A DNA stretch of 64,000 bases from positions 124,001-188,000 of the forward strand of contig NZ_BBXG01000003.1 in NCBI RefSeq assembly GCF_001570605.1, given 5' to 3'. The notes under the pieces were generated by a model. The model was not told the origin of the DNA. It did not search any database and worked only from the letters and a program-made list of their open reading frames with translations. The position numbers and the translations under genes are program-made. Positions 49,142 to 58,616 of this stretch are shown in pieces; the stretch's first letter is position 1; every line of letters starts with the position of its first letter. Origin of the DNA: Herbidospora cretacea. GTDB lineage: Bacteria; Actinomycetota; Actinomycetes; Streptosporangiales; Streptosporangiaceae.

Positions 49142-51727
49142 ATGTCGGAAGCTCCCCGCGACGACGACGATCGCCTGCCGTCGCCGCGCCGCTCGTCCTT
49201 GGCCGGTCCGGCGGCCGTCGGCGTCGTGGCCGCCGTCGCCAGCGCCACGGCGGCCGTCCTCAACATCTGGGAGCTCCCCGTCGCCGCCGGGATCGGGATC
49301 ACCGGCGTCGCCGCCGTGCTCGCGGGCGTGCTCGCCTACGCCACCGCCGACCCCTCGGGCCGCCGCGACCGCAAGGCCGAGGCGGGCGGCACACCCATCC
49401 CCGCCGAGCTGCCCCCGGTGATCGCCCACTTCACCGGCCGGGCCGAACTGCTGACCGAGCTGCGCGACCTGTTCGCCCGCCACGACGGCGACTCCCCGAT
49501 AGTGGCCTCCCTCTACGGCCAGGGCGGCGTCGGCAAGTCGGCGCTGGCCTCCCGGTTCGCCCACGAGATGGTCGGCCGCTACCCCGACGGCCAGCTCTAC
49601 TTCGACCTGCGCGGCGCCGACGGCGCGGTCCGGCCGGAGGAGGTGCTGATGGCCTTCCTGCGGGCCCTGGGCGCCCGCCTCACCACCGACGTCGGGAGCC
49701 TGCGGGAACTGCAGAAACTCTGGTGGACGTGGACCAGCGGCCGCCGCCTGCTGATCTTCCTCGACAACGCCCAGGACGCCGACCAGATCCAGGACCTCAT
49801 CCCGACCGAGCCCCGCTGCGCCGTCATCGTCACCTCCCGCAGGTCGCTGATGCTGCGCAACACCTTCGACGAGCAGGTGACCGCCTTCACCGAGGCGCAG
49901 GGCGTCGAGCTGCTGGCCCGCCTGGCGGGCTCCGAACGGGTGGCCGCCGACCTCGACGCCGCGCTCGGCATCGTCCGGGCCTGCGACCGGCTGCCGCTGG
50001 CCATCAGCATCTGCGGCGGCCGGCTGGCCACCCGCAACCACTGGACCCTGCTCGACCTGTACGACCGCCTCGAACACGAGAGCCGCCGCCTCGACCAGCT
50101 GGAGGTGGGCAAGGAGATGGACAAGAGCGTCCGGGCCTCGCTCCAGCTGTCCTACGACGAGTGCACCGGCACCCAGCGCCGCCTGTTACGCCTGCTGGCC
50201 CGCTTCCCGGCCTCCGACGTCCCCGCCTGGGTGGCCGGCGACCTGCTCGACGTCTCCGAGGCCGACGGCGCCGACCAGATCGAGGCGCTGGTGGCCAGCC
50301 ACCTCGCCGAGGTGACCGGCCGCGACCTGACCGGCCAGACCCGCTACCGCCTCCACGACCTGGTCCGCCTGTTCGCCCAGGAACAGCGCGCCGACCACGC
50401 GCCCGCCCGCCACACCGCCATGGAACGCGTCCTGTACGGCTACCGCCGCCGCGCCGAGGCCGCCGCCGCCACCCGCTGGCCGCAGGACTGGAGCCCCCGC
50501 CCGCACGTGGCCGGCCGTTCCCCCGACGAGATCACCTGGCCCCGCATCGAGCCGACCGGCGCGGCCGTCCGGGTGCCCAAGAGCCCCGAGGTCACCTCGG
50601 GCACGTGGTTCTCCGCCGAACGCCTGACGCTGCTGTCGGCCGTGCACCTGGCCCGGCAGCTGGAGATGTGGGACCTGGCCTGGGGCATCGGCCGGGCTTT
50701 CTGCTCCCTGTGCCACTCGCTGCGGGCCTACTGGTCCGACTGGCAGGCCGTGGCCGACATCATCTGCGACGCCGCCGAACGCATGGACGACCCCCGCGCC
50801 CTCGGCATCGCCCTGCTCGAACGGTCGGCCGTCGCCGGGGGAGTCGGCCGGGGCGAGGAGGCCCTCAAGGACGCCCAGCGCGCCCTCGACCTGCTCACCG
50901 AGCAGAACGAGCCCTGGTGGGCGGCCCGCGCCATGCGCGCGGTCGGCATGACCCTGTTCACCAGCGGCCACCTCGACCGGGGCCAGGACTACCTGATCGG
51001 CGCCATCACCGCCTTCAAGGCCGAGGGAGACGGCTGGTGGACCGCCCGCTCCCAGCGCAACCTGGCCGAGCTCCGGCTGGCCCAGCGCGGCTACACCGAG
51101 GCCCGCGAACTGCTGGAGGAGGCGCTCGACACCTTCCAGCGGGCCGGCAACCGCTATTCCGAGGCGCAGACCCAGCGGGCCCTCGGCGAGGTGCTGGGCG
51201 CCGAGGCCCGGATGTGCCTGACCCGGGGCGACTCCGCGGGGGCCGAGCGCAACTTCGTGCTGGCCGGGAACGCGCTCGGGTTCGCCGTCCGCTCCTTCCG
51301 CGACCGGGGCGAGGAGTGGGAGCAGGCCCGCAGCCTGCGCGCCGCCGGGGAGATCGGCGACCCCGCGAACATGCTCACCGAGTACGCCAACGTCCGCGAC
51401 GCCAAGGACATGCTGGAGAAACTGGGCGACTCGTGGGGCGTCGCGCGGGCCGAGGTGAGCCAGGGCCGGGTGCTGGAACGCCTGGGCCGGGTCGACGAGG
51501 CGGTGGCGATGCTCCGGGGGGCCGTCCTGGACTTCGAGGCCCTCGGCGACCGCTGGTGGGCGGCGCGCGGCCTGCGCACGATCGCGGAGGTGCTGATCCG
51601 CGCCGGCCGCCCCGCCGAGGCCTACGACCCGGCCCGCCAGGCCCTCGACATCTACCAGAGCCTCGGGAACGAGGCGGGGGCGCGCCGCGCCCAGGACGCG
51701 CTCGCCCAGGCACGGGCACCCCGCTGA
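49142..51727 (+). CDS. Membrane-anchored NB-ARC/TPR STAND protein
   Basis: The 861-residue protein starts with two hydrophobic segments (GPAAVGVVAAVASATAAVLN, then an Ala/Val/Gly-rich one to about residue 75). An NB-ARC NTPase follows, with FTGRAELLTELRDLF, P-loop LYGQGGVGKSALASRFAHE, Walker B LLIFLDNAQD and the sensor TSRRSLMLR. The C-terminal half consists of TPR-type helical repeats. STAND proteins are ATP-dependent switches in signalling and phage sensing. No effector domain is visible, so the membrane anchor itself may be the output. GAGGGG precedes the ATG. The dense TPR tail would recognise the trigger. Confidence 0.88.
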   Translation: MSEAPRDDDDRLPSPRRSSLAGPAAVGVVAAVASATAAVLNIWELPVAAGIGITGVAAVLAGVLAYATADPSGRRDRKAEAGGTPIPAELPPVIAHFTGRAELLTELRDLFARHDGDSPIVASLYGQGGVGKSALASRFAHEMVGRYPDGQLYFDLRGADGAVRPEEVLMAFLRALGARLTTDVGSLRELQKLWWTWTSGRRLLIFLDNAQDADQIQDLIPTEPRCAVIVTSRRSLMLRNTFDEQVTAFTEAQGVELLARLAGSERVAADLDAALGIVRACDRLPLAISICGGRLATRNHWTLLDLYDRLEHESRRLDQLEVGKEMDKSVRASLQLSYDECTGTQRRLLRLLARFPASDVPAWVAGDLLDVSEADGADQIEALVASHLAEVTGRDLTGQTRYRLHDLVRLFAQEQRADHAPARHTAMERVLYGYRRRAEAAAATRWPQDWSPRPHVAGRSPDEITWPRIEPTGAAVRVPKSPEVTSGTWFSAERLTLLSAVHLARQLEMWDLAWGIGRAFCSLCHSLRAYWSDWQAVADIICDAAERMDDPRALGIALLERSAVAGGVGRGEEALKDAQRALDLLTEQNEPWWAARAMRAVGMTLFTSGHLDRGQDYLIGAITAFKAEGDGWWTARSQRNLAELRLAQRGYTEARELLEEALDTFQRAGNRYSEAQTQRALGEVLGAEARMCLTRGDSAGAERNFVLAGNALGFAVRSFRDRGEEWEQARSLRAAGEIGDPANMLTEYANVRDAKDMLEKLGDSWGVARAEVSQGRVLERLGRVDEAVAMLRGAVLDFEALGDRWWAARGLRTIAEVLIRAGRPAEAYDPARQALDIYQSLGNEAGARRAQDALAQARAPR

Positions 51728-51814
51728 TCAGGGGTACGGAGGGTTCATACGGGCGCCACGCCACCGACGTGTAGATCGGGCAGATTCCAGACGCGACAGA
51801 TAGGCTCATACGTG

Positions 51815-52624
51815 ATGAATGAGAATGAGCGCTGGATTGTTCTCGAAGGTGCGGTCAACGTGCGGGACCTGGGGGGTCTGCCGACCGTTGACGGCGGCCT
51901 CACCCGCCCCGGCCGGGTCCTCCGTTCCGACAACCTGCAGAGCCTCACCCCCGCCGATGTGAACCTGCTGGTCACCGAGCTGAAGCTGCGCGACGTGATC
52001 GACCTGAGATCGAACACCGAGGTCCGGCTGGAGGGTCCCGGGCCGCTCACCGACGAGCCCGACGTGGCGATCCACCACCACACGCTGTTCGCCGAGGGCG
52101 GCCTGTTCACCGACGCGGCCAGCGACGACCCCGACGAGTCGGAGGAGCTCGACGAGCGGGCGCTGCCGTGGGCCGACGCCGAGCGGCTCGACCCCGAGCT
52201 CCGGGTCACCGGCCACTACTACGGCTACCTGCGCGACCGCCCCGACTCGGTGGTGGCCGCGCTGCGCGCGATGGCCCGCAGCGACGGCGCGGCGCTGGTC
52301 CACTGCGCGGCCGGCAAGGACCGCACCGGCGTGCTGTGCGCGCTGGCCGAGGAGGTCGCCGGGGTCACCCGCGAGGCGATCGTGGCCGACTACGTCGCCA
52401 CCGGCGACCGCATCGCCGCCATCCTTGAGCGGCTCAGGTCGAGCGACACCTACCGCGTCGACCTCGACTCCAAGCCCGCCGACAGCCACATCCCCCGGGC
52501 CGAGTACATCGAGCACTTCCTGGAGATCCTCGACACCCGCTACGGCGGCCCGCTGGGCTGGCTGGCCGAACACGGCTGGACCGACGACGACACCGCCGCC
52601 CTCCGCTCCCGCCTGCGCGACTGA
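51815..52624 (+). CDS. Protein tyrosine/serine phosphatase (MptpB-like)
   Basis: The 269-residue phosphatase has the active-site P-loop VHCAAGKDRTGVL near residue 165. The Cys nucleophile and Arg lie in the C-x5-R order, and the Lys/Asp pair is typical of MptpB-type enzymes that also act on phosphoinositides. The N-terminal NVRDLGGLPTVDGG is the family signature. An acidic insert (DDPDESEELDE) is present near residue 105. TAGGCT at 51801-51806 is a possible -10 a few bases upstream, which would make the transcript nearly leaderless. GTG 51812 is an alternative start. Confidence 0.92.
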   Translation: MNENERWIVLEGAVNVRDLGGLPTVDGGLTRPGRVLRSDNLQSLTPADVNLLVTELKLRDVIDLRSNTEVRLEGPGPLTDEPDVAIHHHTLFAEGGLFTDAASDDPDESEELDERALPWADAERLDPELRVTGHYYGYLRDRPDSVVAALRAMARSDGAALVHCAAGKDRTGVLCALAEEVAGVTREAIVADYVATGDRIAAILERLRSSDTYRVDLDSKPADSHIPRAEYIEHFLEILDTRYGGPLGWLAEHGWTDDDTAALRSRLRD

Positions 52625-52648
52625 GAAGCCCTTTCTCCGTCACGGCTC

Positions 52649-52674
52649 CGCCTGGCCGGCCACCCGACCAGGCG
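52649..52674. terminator. Weak hairpin between convergent genes
   Basis: CGCCTGG and CCAGGCG form a 7-bp stem with a 12-base loop in the 64-base gap between the phosphatase and oxidoreductase genes. Confidence 0.4.
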
Positions 52675-52688
52675 CGGCCACCCGAGCC

Positions 52689-53699
52689 CTAGCGGAGGGT
52701 GATCACGCGGCCCTCGTCGGCGGACACCCGGGCGGCCCGCAGGACGGTCAGCGCCTCGGCCGCCGACTGCGGGGTCACCGGCGGCGGTCCCTCGCCCCAC
52801 AGCGCCCGGACGACGCCCTCGTAGAAGGCCCGGTAGTTCCCCGGCTCGGTCGCCACGGGCTCCTCGCCGAGGAAGCCGGGCTCGCCGTCGCCGAAGCCGG
52901 GCTCGGCCGGGCTGCGGCCCGCCCGGAGCCGGTCCTCCTGCGGGTCCATGCCCCATTTCGTGTACGCGTTCTCGGAGCCCAGCACCCGGAAGCGCGGGCC
53001 CAGGTTCGCCGCGACCGCGCTCACCCACAGGTGGGAGCGGGCCCCGTTCGCGTGGGTGAGGGCGATGAAGCTGTCGTCGTCGGCCCGCACCCCCTCGCGC
53101 CGGACATCGGCCTCGGCGTACACCGACGTCACCGGGCCGAGGAGCTGGAGGGCTTGGTCGACCAGGTGGCTGCCCAGGTCGTAGAGGAGACCGGCGAGGT
53201 CCTCGGGGCCGCCCTGCTCGCGCCAGCCGCCCTTCGGGACCGGGCGCCAGCGCTCGAAGCGGGACTCGAAGCGGCGGATCTCGCCCAGGCGGGGGCGCAG
53301 GCGCTCGATCGTGAGGAAGTCGCCGTCCCAGCGGCGGTTCTGGAAGACCGTCAGCAGCAGGCCCCGCTCACGGGCCAGCGCGGCCAGCTCCAGCGCCTCC
53401 GCGGCGGTGGCGGCCAGCGGCTTGTCGACCACGACCGGCAGCCCGGCGCGCAGCGCCTCACTCGCGATCGGCACGTGGGTGCGGTTCGGCGAGGCGACCA
53501 CGACGAGGTCGACCAGGGGATGGAGGTCGGCGGCGTGGCGGACCACCGCGACGCCGGGCCCGATGCGGGCCGCCTTCTCCGGGTCGCCCGTCACCACGGC
53601 GGCCAGCCGCAGACCGGGGGTGGCGGCGATCAGCGGCGCGTGGAAGAACTCGCCGGCCGGGCCGTAGCCGACCAGGCCGACCTTGATGTCGTCGGTCAC
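52689..53699 (-). CDS. Gfo/Idh/MocA-family oxidoreductase
   Basis: This 336-residue NAD(P)-dependent sugar or inositol-type dehydrogenase starts with the Rossmann strand VGLVGYGPAGEFFHAPLI and has VVVASPNRTHVPIA, then the catalytic VVVDKPLA with its lysine, and YDLGSHLVDQAL with the conserved histidine. The fold and length are typical. The substrate is not deducible. It ends up only four bases downstream of the PAC2 gene on the same strand, so the two are probably co-transcribed. Confidence 0.93.
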   Translation of the reverse strand: MTDDIKVGLVGYGPAGEFFHAPLIAATPGLRLAAVVTGDPEKAARIGPGVAVVRHAADLHPLVDLVVVASPNRTHVPIASEALRAGLPVVVDKPLAATAAEALELAALARERGLLLTVFQNRRWDGDFLTIERLRPRLGEIRRFESRFERWRPVPKGGWREQGGPEDLAGLLYDLGSHLVDQALQLLGPVTSVYAEADVRREGVRADDDSFIALTHANGARSHLWVSAVAANLGPRFRVLGSENAYTKWGMDPQEDRLRAGRSPAEPGFGDGEPGFLGEEPVATEPGNYRAFYEGVVRALWGEGPPPVTPQSAAEALTVLRAARVSADEGRVITLR

Positions 53700-53703
53700 G
53701 GTG

Positions 53704-54603
53704 TCACGAGTCCCGGTCGTCGCGCTCCGCCAGGAACGCCTCGAACTGGGCGGCCAGTTCGTCGCCCGTCGGCATCGGGGTCGAGTCGGCCAGCAGGTTG
53801 TCCTTGCCGGAGGTGAAGGCGTCGTACTGCTGCTCCAGGCCCGCGATGGCGCCGGACAGCTCGGCGCTGGCCTGGATCTGCTCCTCGATCTCGGTCGTGG
53901 TCTTGTCGGCGGCGTCGCGCAGGGCGTCCATCGGGAAGACCAGGCCGGTGCCCCTCGTGATCGCCTCCAGGGCGGTCACCGCGGCCTGCGGGTATTCCGC
54001 CTGGGCCAGGTAGTGGGGGACGTGGATGGAGTAGCCGAGGGCGTCGTGGCCCTTGGCGCCGAGCCGCAGTTCGAGCAGGGCCGCCACGCTGCCGGGGACC
54101 TGGACCTTGCCGAACGGGCTCACCTGGCCGTTGATCAGCTCAGGACGGCTGCCGTGGGCGGTCAGGCCGATCGGGCGGGTGTGCGGGACGCCCATCGGGA
54201 TGCCGTGGATCGTCACCATCTTGCCGATGTTCAGCCGGGTCGCCAGCATGCCGATGGCCTCGGTGAACAGCTCCCACTCGCGGTCGGGCTCAGGACCGGT
54301 GAGCAGCAGGAACGGGGTCCCGGTCAGGTCGTGGGCCAGGTGGAGCGTCAGCTCGGGCATGTCGGCCTCGACCCAGCGGTCGGTGTCGAAGACCATGACC
54401 GGCCGCCGCGACCGGTAGTCGATCAGCCGATCGACGTCGAAGGTGGCCACGACCCGGTGGTCCAGCTCCGTCATCAGGTGCCCCAGGGCCAGCCGCCCCG
54501 CTCCGCCCGCGTCGACGAAACCTTCGAAGTGGTAGAGCAGCACCGGATCGGTCAGCTCGGGGACGTCACCGTCGAGCCGGTAGAGATCCGTCGGGTCGTA
54601 CAC
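53704..54603 (-). CDS. PAC2-family (proteasome assembly chaperone-like) protein
   Basis: The 299-residue protein has the PAC2 fold: LLYHFEGFVDAGGAGRLALG at the start, TPFLLLTGPEPDREW in the centre and HVPHYLAQAEYPQAAVTALE later, with a helical acidic C-terminus. Actinobacterial members are widespread; the family name comes from a eukaryotic and archaeal proteasome chaperone, but the bacterial role is not settled. The start is ATG at 54603, divergent from the ankyrin gene. Confidence 0.9.
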   Translation of the reverse strand: MYDPTDLYRLDGDVPELTDPVLLYHFEGFVDAGGAGRLALGHLMTELDHRVVATFDVDRLIDYRSRRPVMVFDTDRWVEADMPELTLHLAHDLTGTPFLLLTGPEPDREWELFTEAIGMLATRLNIGKMVTIHGIPMGVPHTRPIGLTAHGSRPELINGQVSPFGKVQVPGSVAALLELRLGAKGHDALGYSIHVPHYLAQAEYPQAAVTALEAITRGTGLVFPMDALRDAADKTTTEIEEQIQASAELSGAIAGLEQQYDAFTSGKDNLLADSTPMPTGDELAAQFEAFLAERDDRDS

Positions 54604-54703
54604 GACTGGCAGCCTTTCTCACGGTCTGTCTTCTACAGAACCTCCGGCGGGGTGAATCGATTCCACGCCGTTTCGGGGACCCTACCGGGCGACAATAGGG
54701 CGC

Positions 54704-55102
54704 ATGGAGCCGGATCAGGAACTCGTCGACTTCGCCACCCGGCTGTTCGGATACGCCCGGGGCGGGCAGACCGCCGAACTGGTCGCCTACGTCGACGCGG
54801 GCGTCCCCGCCGACCTGCACAACGAGAACGGCGACACCCTGCTCATGCTGGCCGCCTACCACGGCCACGCCGAGACGGTGAAGGCGCTGCTCGACCGGGG
54901 CGCCGACCCGGGCCGCCCCAACGACAAGGGCCAGCTCCCGCTGGCCGGGGCCGTGTTCAAGAAGAACCACGACGTGGTCAGGGCCCTGTACGACGCGGGC
55001 GCCGACCCCCACGAGGGCCGGCCGTCGGCCGCCGACACCGCGCGGATGTTCGGCGACACGACCTCCCTGGAGATCTTCGGCCTCGGTGAAGACGGGGCCT
55101 AG
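54704..55102 (+). CDS. Small ankyrin-repeat protein
   Basis: The 132-residue protein consists of about three ankyrin repeats: GQTAELVAYVDAGVPADLHN, then GDTLLMLAAYHGHAETVKAL, then GQLPLAGAVFKKNHDVVRAL. A short acidic C-terminus follows. No signal peptide is present, so it is a cytoplasmic protein-binding adaptor of unknown partner. The 3' end overlaps the convergent STAND gene by four bases. GACAAT seven bases before the ATG could be the -10 of a leaderless promoter. Confidence 0.9.
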   Translation: MEPDQELVDFATRLFGYARGGQTAELVAYVDAGVPADLHNENGDTLLMLAAYHGHAETVKALLDRGADPGRPNDKGQLPLAGAVFKKNHDVVRALYDAGADPHEGRPSAADTARMFGDTTSLEIFGLGEDGA

Positions 55103-57207
55103 AGGTCGTCGATGACCTCCAGCTCGCCGAGGGCGACCGCGATGGTGTCCTCCAGCGACAGCGCCTGCCCGGCCGCGAACACCCGCTCGAACTCCTCCGA
55201 GCCCATGGTCTCCTTGCACTGCTTGATGGTGCGCTTGAAATCCTCGCTGAGGAAGGGCGAGCCGAGCTGGGCCAGCCCCGAGGCCCGCCAGTTGTGCTCC
55301 GAGGCGCCCAGCAGGTAGGCCGCGTGGGCCTCCTGGTGGGTCGCGGCGGCGTGCCGGGCCATCGTCTCCAGGCAGAGCAGCACACCGGGCACGTCGTGGA
55401 AGTGGCGCTTGATCCGCAGCGCCTCGCGGGCGCTCGCCTTGACCCTGTCGGTCCGGTCGGTCTCGATCTCCAGCACGGCCTGGATCCAGACGGCGTAGGA
55501 GCGGATCCACAGCTCGCCCCGCTCGTTGCAGATCTTCAGGCAGTCCTGGACCAGGGTCTCGGCCTCGTGGTAGTCGCCCTGGTAGGTGAGCACGAGGGCC
55601 AGCTCGGCCACGGCCGGGAGCAGGCCGGGGTTGAGCTCGCGGCCGCTCTTGTGGAACTCGATCGCCACGCCGAGCAGCGCGGTGGCCCGCTTGAAGTCGC
55701 CCTTCAGCATGGCGCTGGTGCCGAGCATCTTGGTCGCGAAGATCACCGCGCCCGAGTCGCCGACCTCCAGCGCCTCCGAGGAGCACTTCTCGGCCGCCTC
55801 GGTCGCGCCGTCGTGGTCGCCCTGCATGTTGCAGACGTAGGCGAGCGTCCACAGCGCCCGGCAGCGCTCCTTGCTGGCCTGGCGGGAGATCTGGAGCGCG
55901 CGCTCCAGGTAGTGGCGGCCCTCGCGCATGAAGCCGCAGGCCACCCACATGAACCAGAGCGAGGAGAGCAGTTCGAGGCCGATGCGGACCTCGCCGGGCA
56001 CCGACAGGCAGTAGTCGACGGCCGTGCGGACGTTGTCGTGCTCCTGGCGCATCCGGACGAACCAGTGGACCTGGCGCGGGCCCGACCAGGCGTGCTCGCC
56101 GCGTTCGGCGAGCTGGAGGTAGTAGTCGCGGTGGCGGCGGCGCAGGTTGTCGGTCTCGCCGAGCTTGTCGAGCCACTCCTCGCCGTAGTCGCGCAGGGTG
56201 TCGATCAGGCGGTAGCGCTGGCCCGAGACGGTGTTGTAGCTGAGCAGCACCGACTTGTCGACCAGGCCGGTGATGACGTCCATGATCCGGTCGGGCGGCA
56301 GCGTGTCGCCGGCGCAGACGTAGCGCGCGGCGTCGAGCTCGAAGTCGCCCGAGAACACCGACAGGCGGGCCCAGAGCAGCCGTTCGGCCGGTTCGCACAG
56401 CTCGTGGCTCCAGCCGATCGCGGCCCGGAGCGTCTGGTGGCGCGGTAACGCGGTGCGGGAGGCGCCCGCCAGCAGGGAGAACCGGTCGGTCAGCAGGCCG
56501 AGGATCTGCTCCACCGACAGGGCGCGCAGCCGGACCGCCGCCAGTTCGATCGCCAGCGGGATGCCGTCGAGCCGCACGCACAGCTCGGCGACGGCGGTGA
56601 CGTTGTTCTCCTCGACCGTGAAGTCGGGCACCACGGCGGTGGCCCGCTGCCGGAACAGCTCGACGGCGTCGTTGTTGTAGGGCGACTCGCCCGGATCCTC
56701 GCCCGGCACCTGCAGCGGCGGGATCGGCACCACCGACTCGCCGGCGGCGTCGAGCGAGCGGCGGCTGGTGGCCAGCACCCGCAGGTTGGGATTGCGGCTC
56801 TGCAGGTCCTCGATCAGCTCGGCGCAGGCCGAGACCATGTGCTCGCACGTGTCGAGGATGAGCAGCACCTTGCGCTCGCCCATCCAGTCGGCCAGCGAGT
56901 CGCCGCCGGGACGGCTCGACTGGTCGGCCAGGCCCAGGGCGGTGCGGACGGTGTGGTGGAGCATCGACGCGTCCTGCAGCCGGGCCAGGTCGACGTACCA
57001 GATGCCGTCGTCGAACTGGGGGCGCAGCTGATGGGCGACCCGCAGAGCGGTCCGCGTCTTGCCGACGCCGCCGATCCCGGTCACCGTGACCAGTCGCGAC
57101 TGCTGGATGCGCTGCCTGATCGTCGTCAGCAGCCGCGACCGCCCGACGAAGCTGGTGAGCTCCGCCGGAAGATTGCCCTCTCTGCGCCTACCTGCTGGGG
57201 TCGCCAT
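55099..57207 (-). CDS. STAND/NB-ARC ATPase with TPR region, no DNA-binding domain
   Basis: The 702-residue protein begins with LPAELTSFVGRSRLLTTIRQ, a P-loop TVTGIGGVGKTRTALRVAH and Walker B KVLLILDTCEH, then ATSRRSL and the GxPLAIELAAVRLRAL helix. TPR-like repeats follow. Close relatives annotated as LuxR-type regulators carry a C-terminal helix-turn-helix, and SARP relatives carry an N-terminal one. This protein has neither and ends at VALGELEVIDDL. It may need a partner for output. Start ATG 57207 is followed by a short basic leader. Confidence 0.88.
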   Translation of the reverse strand: MATPAGRRREGNLPAELTSFVGRSRLLTTIRQRIQQSRLVTVTGIGGVGKTRTALRVAHQLRPQFDDGIWYVDLARLQDASMLHHTVRTALGLADQSSRPGGDSLADWMGERKVLLILDTCEHMVSACAELIEDLQSRNPNLRVLATSRRSLDAAGESVVPIPPLQVPGEDPGESPYNNDAVELFRQRATAVVPDFTVEENNVTAVAELCVRLDGIPLAIELAAVRLRALSVEQILGLLTDRFSLLAGASRTALPRHQTLRAAIGWSHELCEPAERLLWARLSVFSGDFELDAARYVCAGDTLPPDRIMDVITGLVDKSVLLSYNTVSGQRYRLIDTLRDYGEEWLDKLGETDNLRRRHRDYYLQLAERGEHAWSGPRQVHWFVRMRQEHDNVRTAVDYCLSVPGEVRIGLELLSSLWFMWVACGFMREGRHYLERALQISRQASKERCRALWTLAYVCNMQGDHDGATEAAEKCSSEALEVGDSGAVIFATKMLGTSAMLKGDFKRATALLGVAIEFHKSGRELNPGLLPAVAELALVLTYQGDYHEAETLVQDCLKICNERGELWIRSYAVWIQAVLEIETDRTDRVKASAREALRIKRHFHDVPGVLLCLETMARHAAATHQEAHAAYLLGASEHNWRASGLAQLGSPFLSEDFKRTIKQCKETMGSEEFERVFAAGQALSLEDTIAVALGELEVIDDL

Positions 57208-57336
57208 GCCGCCTCACGGGGGGTGTCGCGTTCCGGCTTGCACCTGCTCCGGCATCGTACCTTTAGAGGGATTTGCCTGTGGGGAGCGTTGGGGAGATAC
57301 CTCATCCTGTGGTGCCCCTTCGCTAGGCTGGGAACC

Positions 57337-57504
57337 ATGTCTGAGCCGCAGCCCGATGAACTGCGCCCGGTCGACCTGTCCGACGACGGCCTACCGGTGC
57401 TTCCCGACCAGACCCTCGACGACACCGATCACGGGTGGGGCGAGTGGCGGGAATCGTCCGACGACATCTCCCGCTTCCTGGAGGACCGCCCGCCCCACTG
57501 GTGA
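57337..57504 (+). CDS. Small acidic actinobacterial protein, 55 residues
   Basis: The protein is acidic (about a quarter Asp/Glu) with the segment LPDQTLDDTDHGWGEWRES and the C-terminal EDRPPHW. I recall similar short proteins ending in this way in many actinomycetes, without known function. TAGGCT (57324-57329) lies seven bases before the ATG, a spacing typical of leaderless transcripts, and no ribosome binding site is visible. It ends two bases before the convergent terpene cyclase stop. Confidence 0.75.
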   Translation: MSEPQPDELRPVDLSDDGLPVLPDQTLDDTDHGWGEWRESSDDISRFLEDRPPHW

Positions 57505-57506
57505 CC

Positions 57507-58616
57507 TCACCTGACCGCCAGCTGGTCCCACCACCAGGTGATGGCCGGGAGCGGCAGGGGTTCGAGGCGGTCGTCGCTGGCGCGCTCCTTCCATGATCCC
57601 GGCATCGCGACCGGGTCGGCCGCGACGCGGTCGGTCGGGTTGCGGGGGTCGAGGTAGCGGCCGGTGCTCATCGCCCAGGCCAGATAGCCCCTGATCCACT
57701 CGCCCAGGCCGTGGACGTAGCGGCCGAGCGCGGGGGAGGCGTCCGCGCGGACCTCGTCGCCGACCTTGAGGAACAGGGTCATCACCCGGTCGCGCATGCG
57801 GACCGCCTCGGCGGAGGCCTCCTCGACCGACAGGCCGCCCGAGGTCAGCACGCTGACCAGGTTCTGGATCTGCGGATAGCCGTAGCGGTGCTGGCGGTAG
57901 GACTCCTTGTTGAAGGAGATCAGGTCGTTGTCCCAGGCGATGATCGCGTTGGCCATCTCGGTGAGCGCCCGTACCCTCGAGTCGGCCATGTCATCGGCGC
58001 TGACCTCGTAGCCGGCGCTGATGTCGACGAACATCACGCTGGCCCCGCAGGCGCTGGCGTTCAGCCACATGGTCACGTAGTCGTCGACGGCCGGGATCCG
58101 GCCCTCCAGCCGGTTGGCCGTCTCCCAGATCAGCCCGAACAGGTACTTGCGCTGCTCCTCGACCCAGCGGGCGAGCTGCACCGGGGTCGCGGCCTTCTCC
58201 AGGCGTAACCGGATGTCGCGCAGGCCCTCGGCCCAGGGGTCGTCGGTGAGGATCCTCGCGGTGGGCGCCTCGACGATGCGGGTGAGTTTGCTGACGAACT
58301 GCACGAAGGCGTCGAGAGACATGTCGTGCACGCGTTCGTCGCAGTACATGTCGTCGAAGGTGAACAACCAGAAGACGTAGTCGGCCGCCAGGCGCAGCCC
58401 TTCTCCGCGTCCGTGGGGCAGCGCCAGCGCGGCGCAGTGGCCGATGCGCTGGGCGGCCAGGTATTCGCGTTGCTCGGCTGATCGGAAGAGTCCGAAATCA
58501 TCCATCCATTTGACCGTGGCACGGTCCACTTCATCGGCTTCGGGGGAGATGGCGTAGGGGAAAGGACAGTAGAACGAGGGGACGTCCAACCGGGGCGACG
58601 AAACGACGCTGGTCAC
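57507..58616 (-). CDS. Type I terpene cyclase
   Basis: This 369-residue class I terpene synthase has the metal-binding aspartate motif FTFDDMYCDE near residue 90, the NSE triad NDLISFNKE near 230, and the RY pair in STGRYLDP near the C-terminus, so it should be active. It would cyclise a prenyl diphosphate, probably farnesyl diphosphate; the product cannot be predicted. GTG 58616 with AAGGAC upstream is preferred, since the longer frame adds 51 poorly conserved residues. No prenyltransferase or P450 is adjacent. Confidence 0.92.
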   Translation of the reverse strand: MTSVVSSPRLDVPSFYCPFPYAISPEADEVDRATVKWMDDFGLFRSAEQREYLAAQRIGHCAALALPHGRGEGLRLAADYVFWLFTFDDMYCDERVHDMSLDAFVQFVSKLTRIVEAPTARILTDDPWAEGLRDIRLRLEKAATPVQLARWVEEQRKYLFGLIWETANRLEGRIPAVDDYVTMWLNASACGASVMFVDISAGYEVSADDMADSRVRALTEMANAIIAWDNDLISFNKESYRQHRYGYPQIQNLVSVLTSGGLSVEEASAEAVRMRDRVMTLFLKVGDEVRADASPALGRYVHGLGEWIRGYLAWAMSTGRYLDPRNPTDRVAADPVAMPGSWKERASDDRLEPLPLPAITWWWDQLAVR

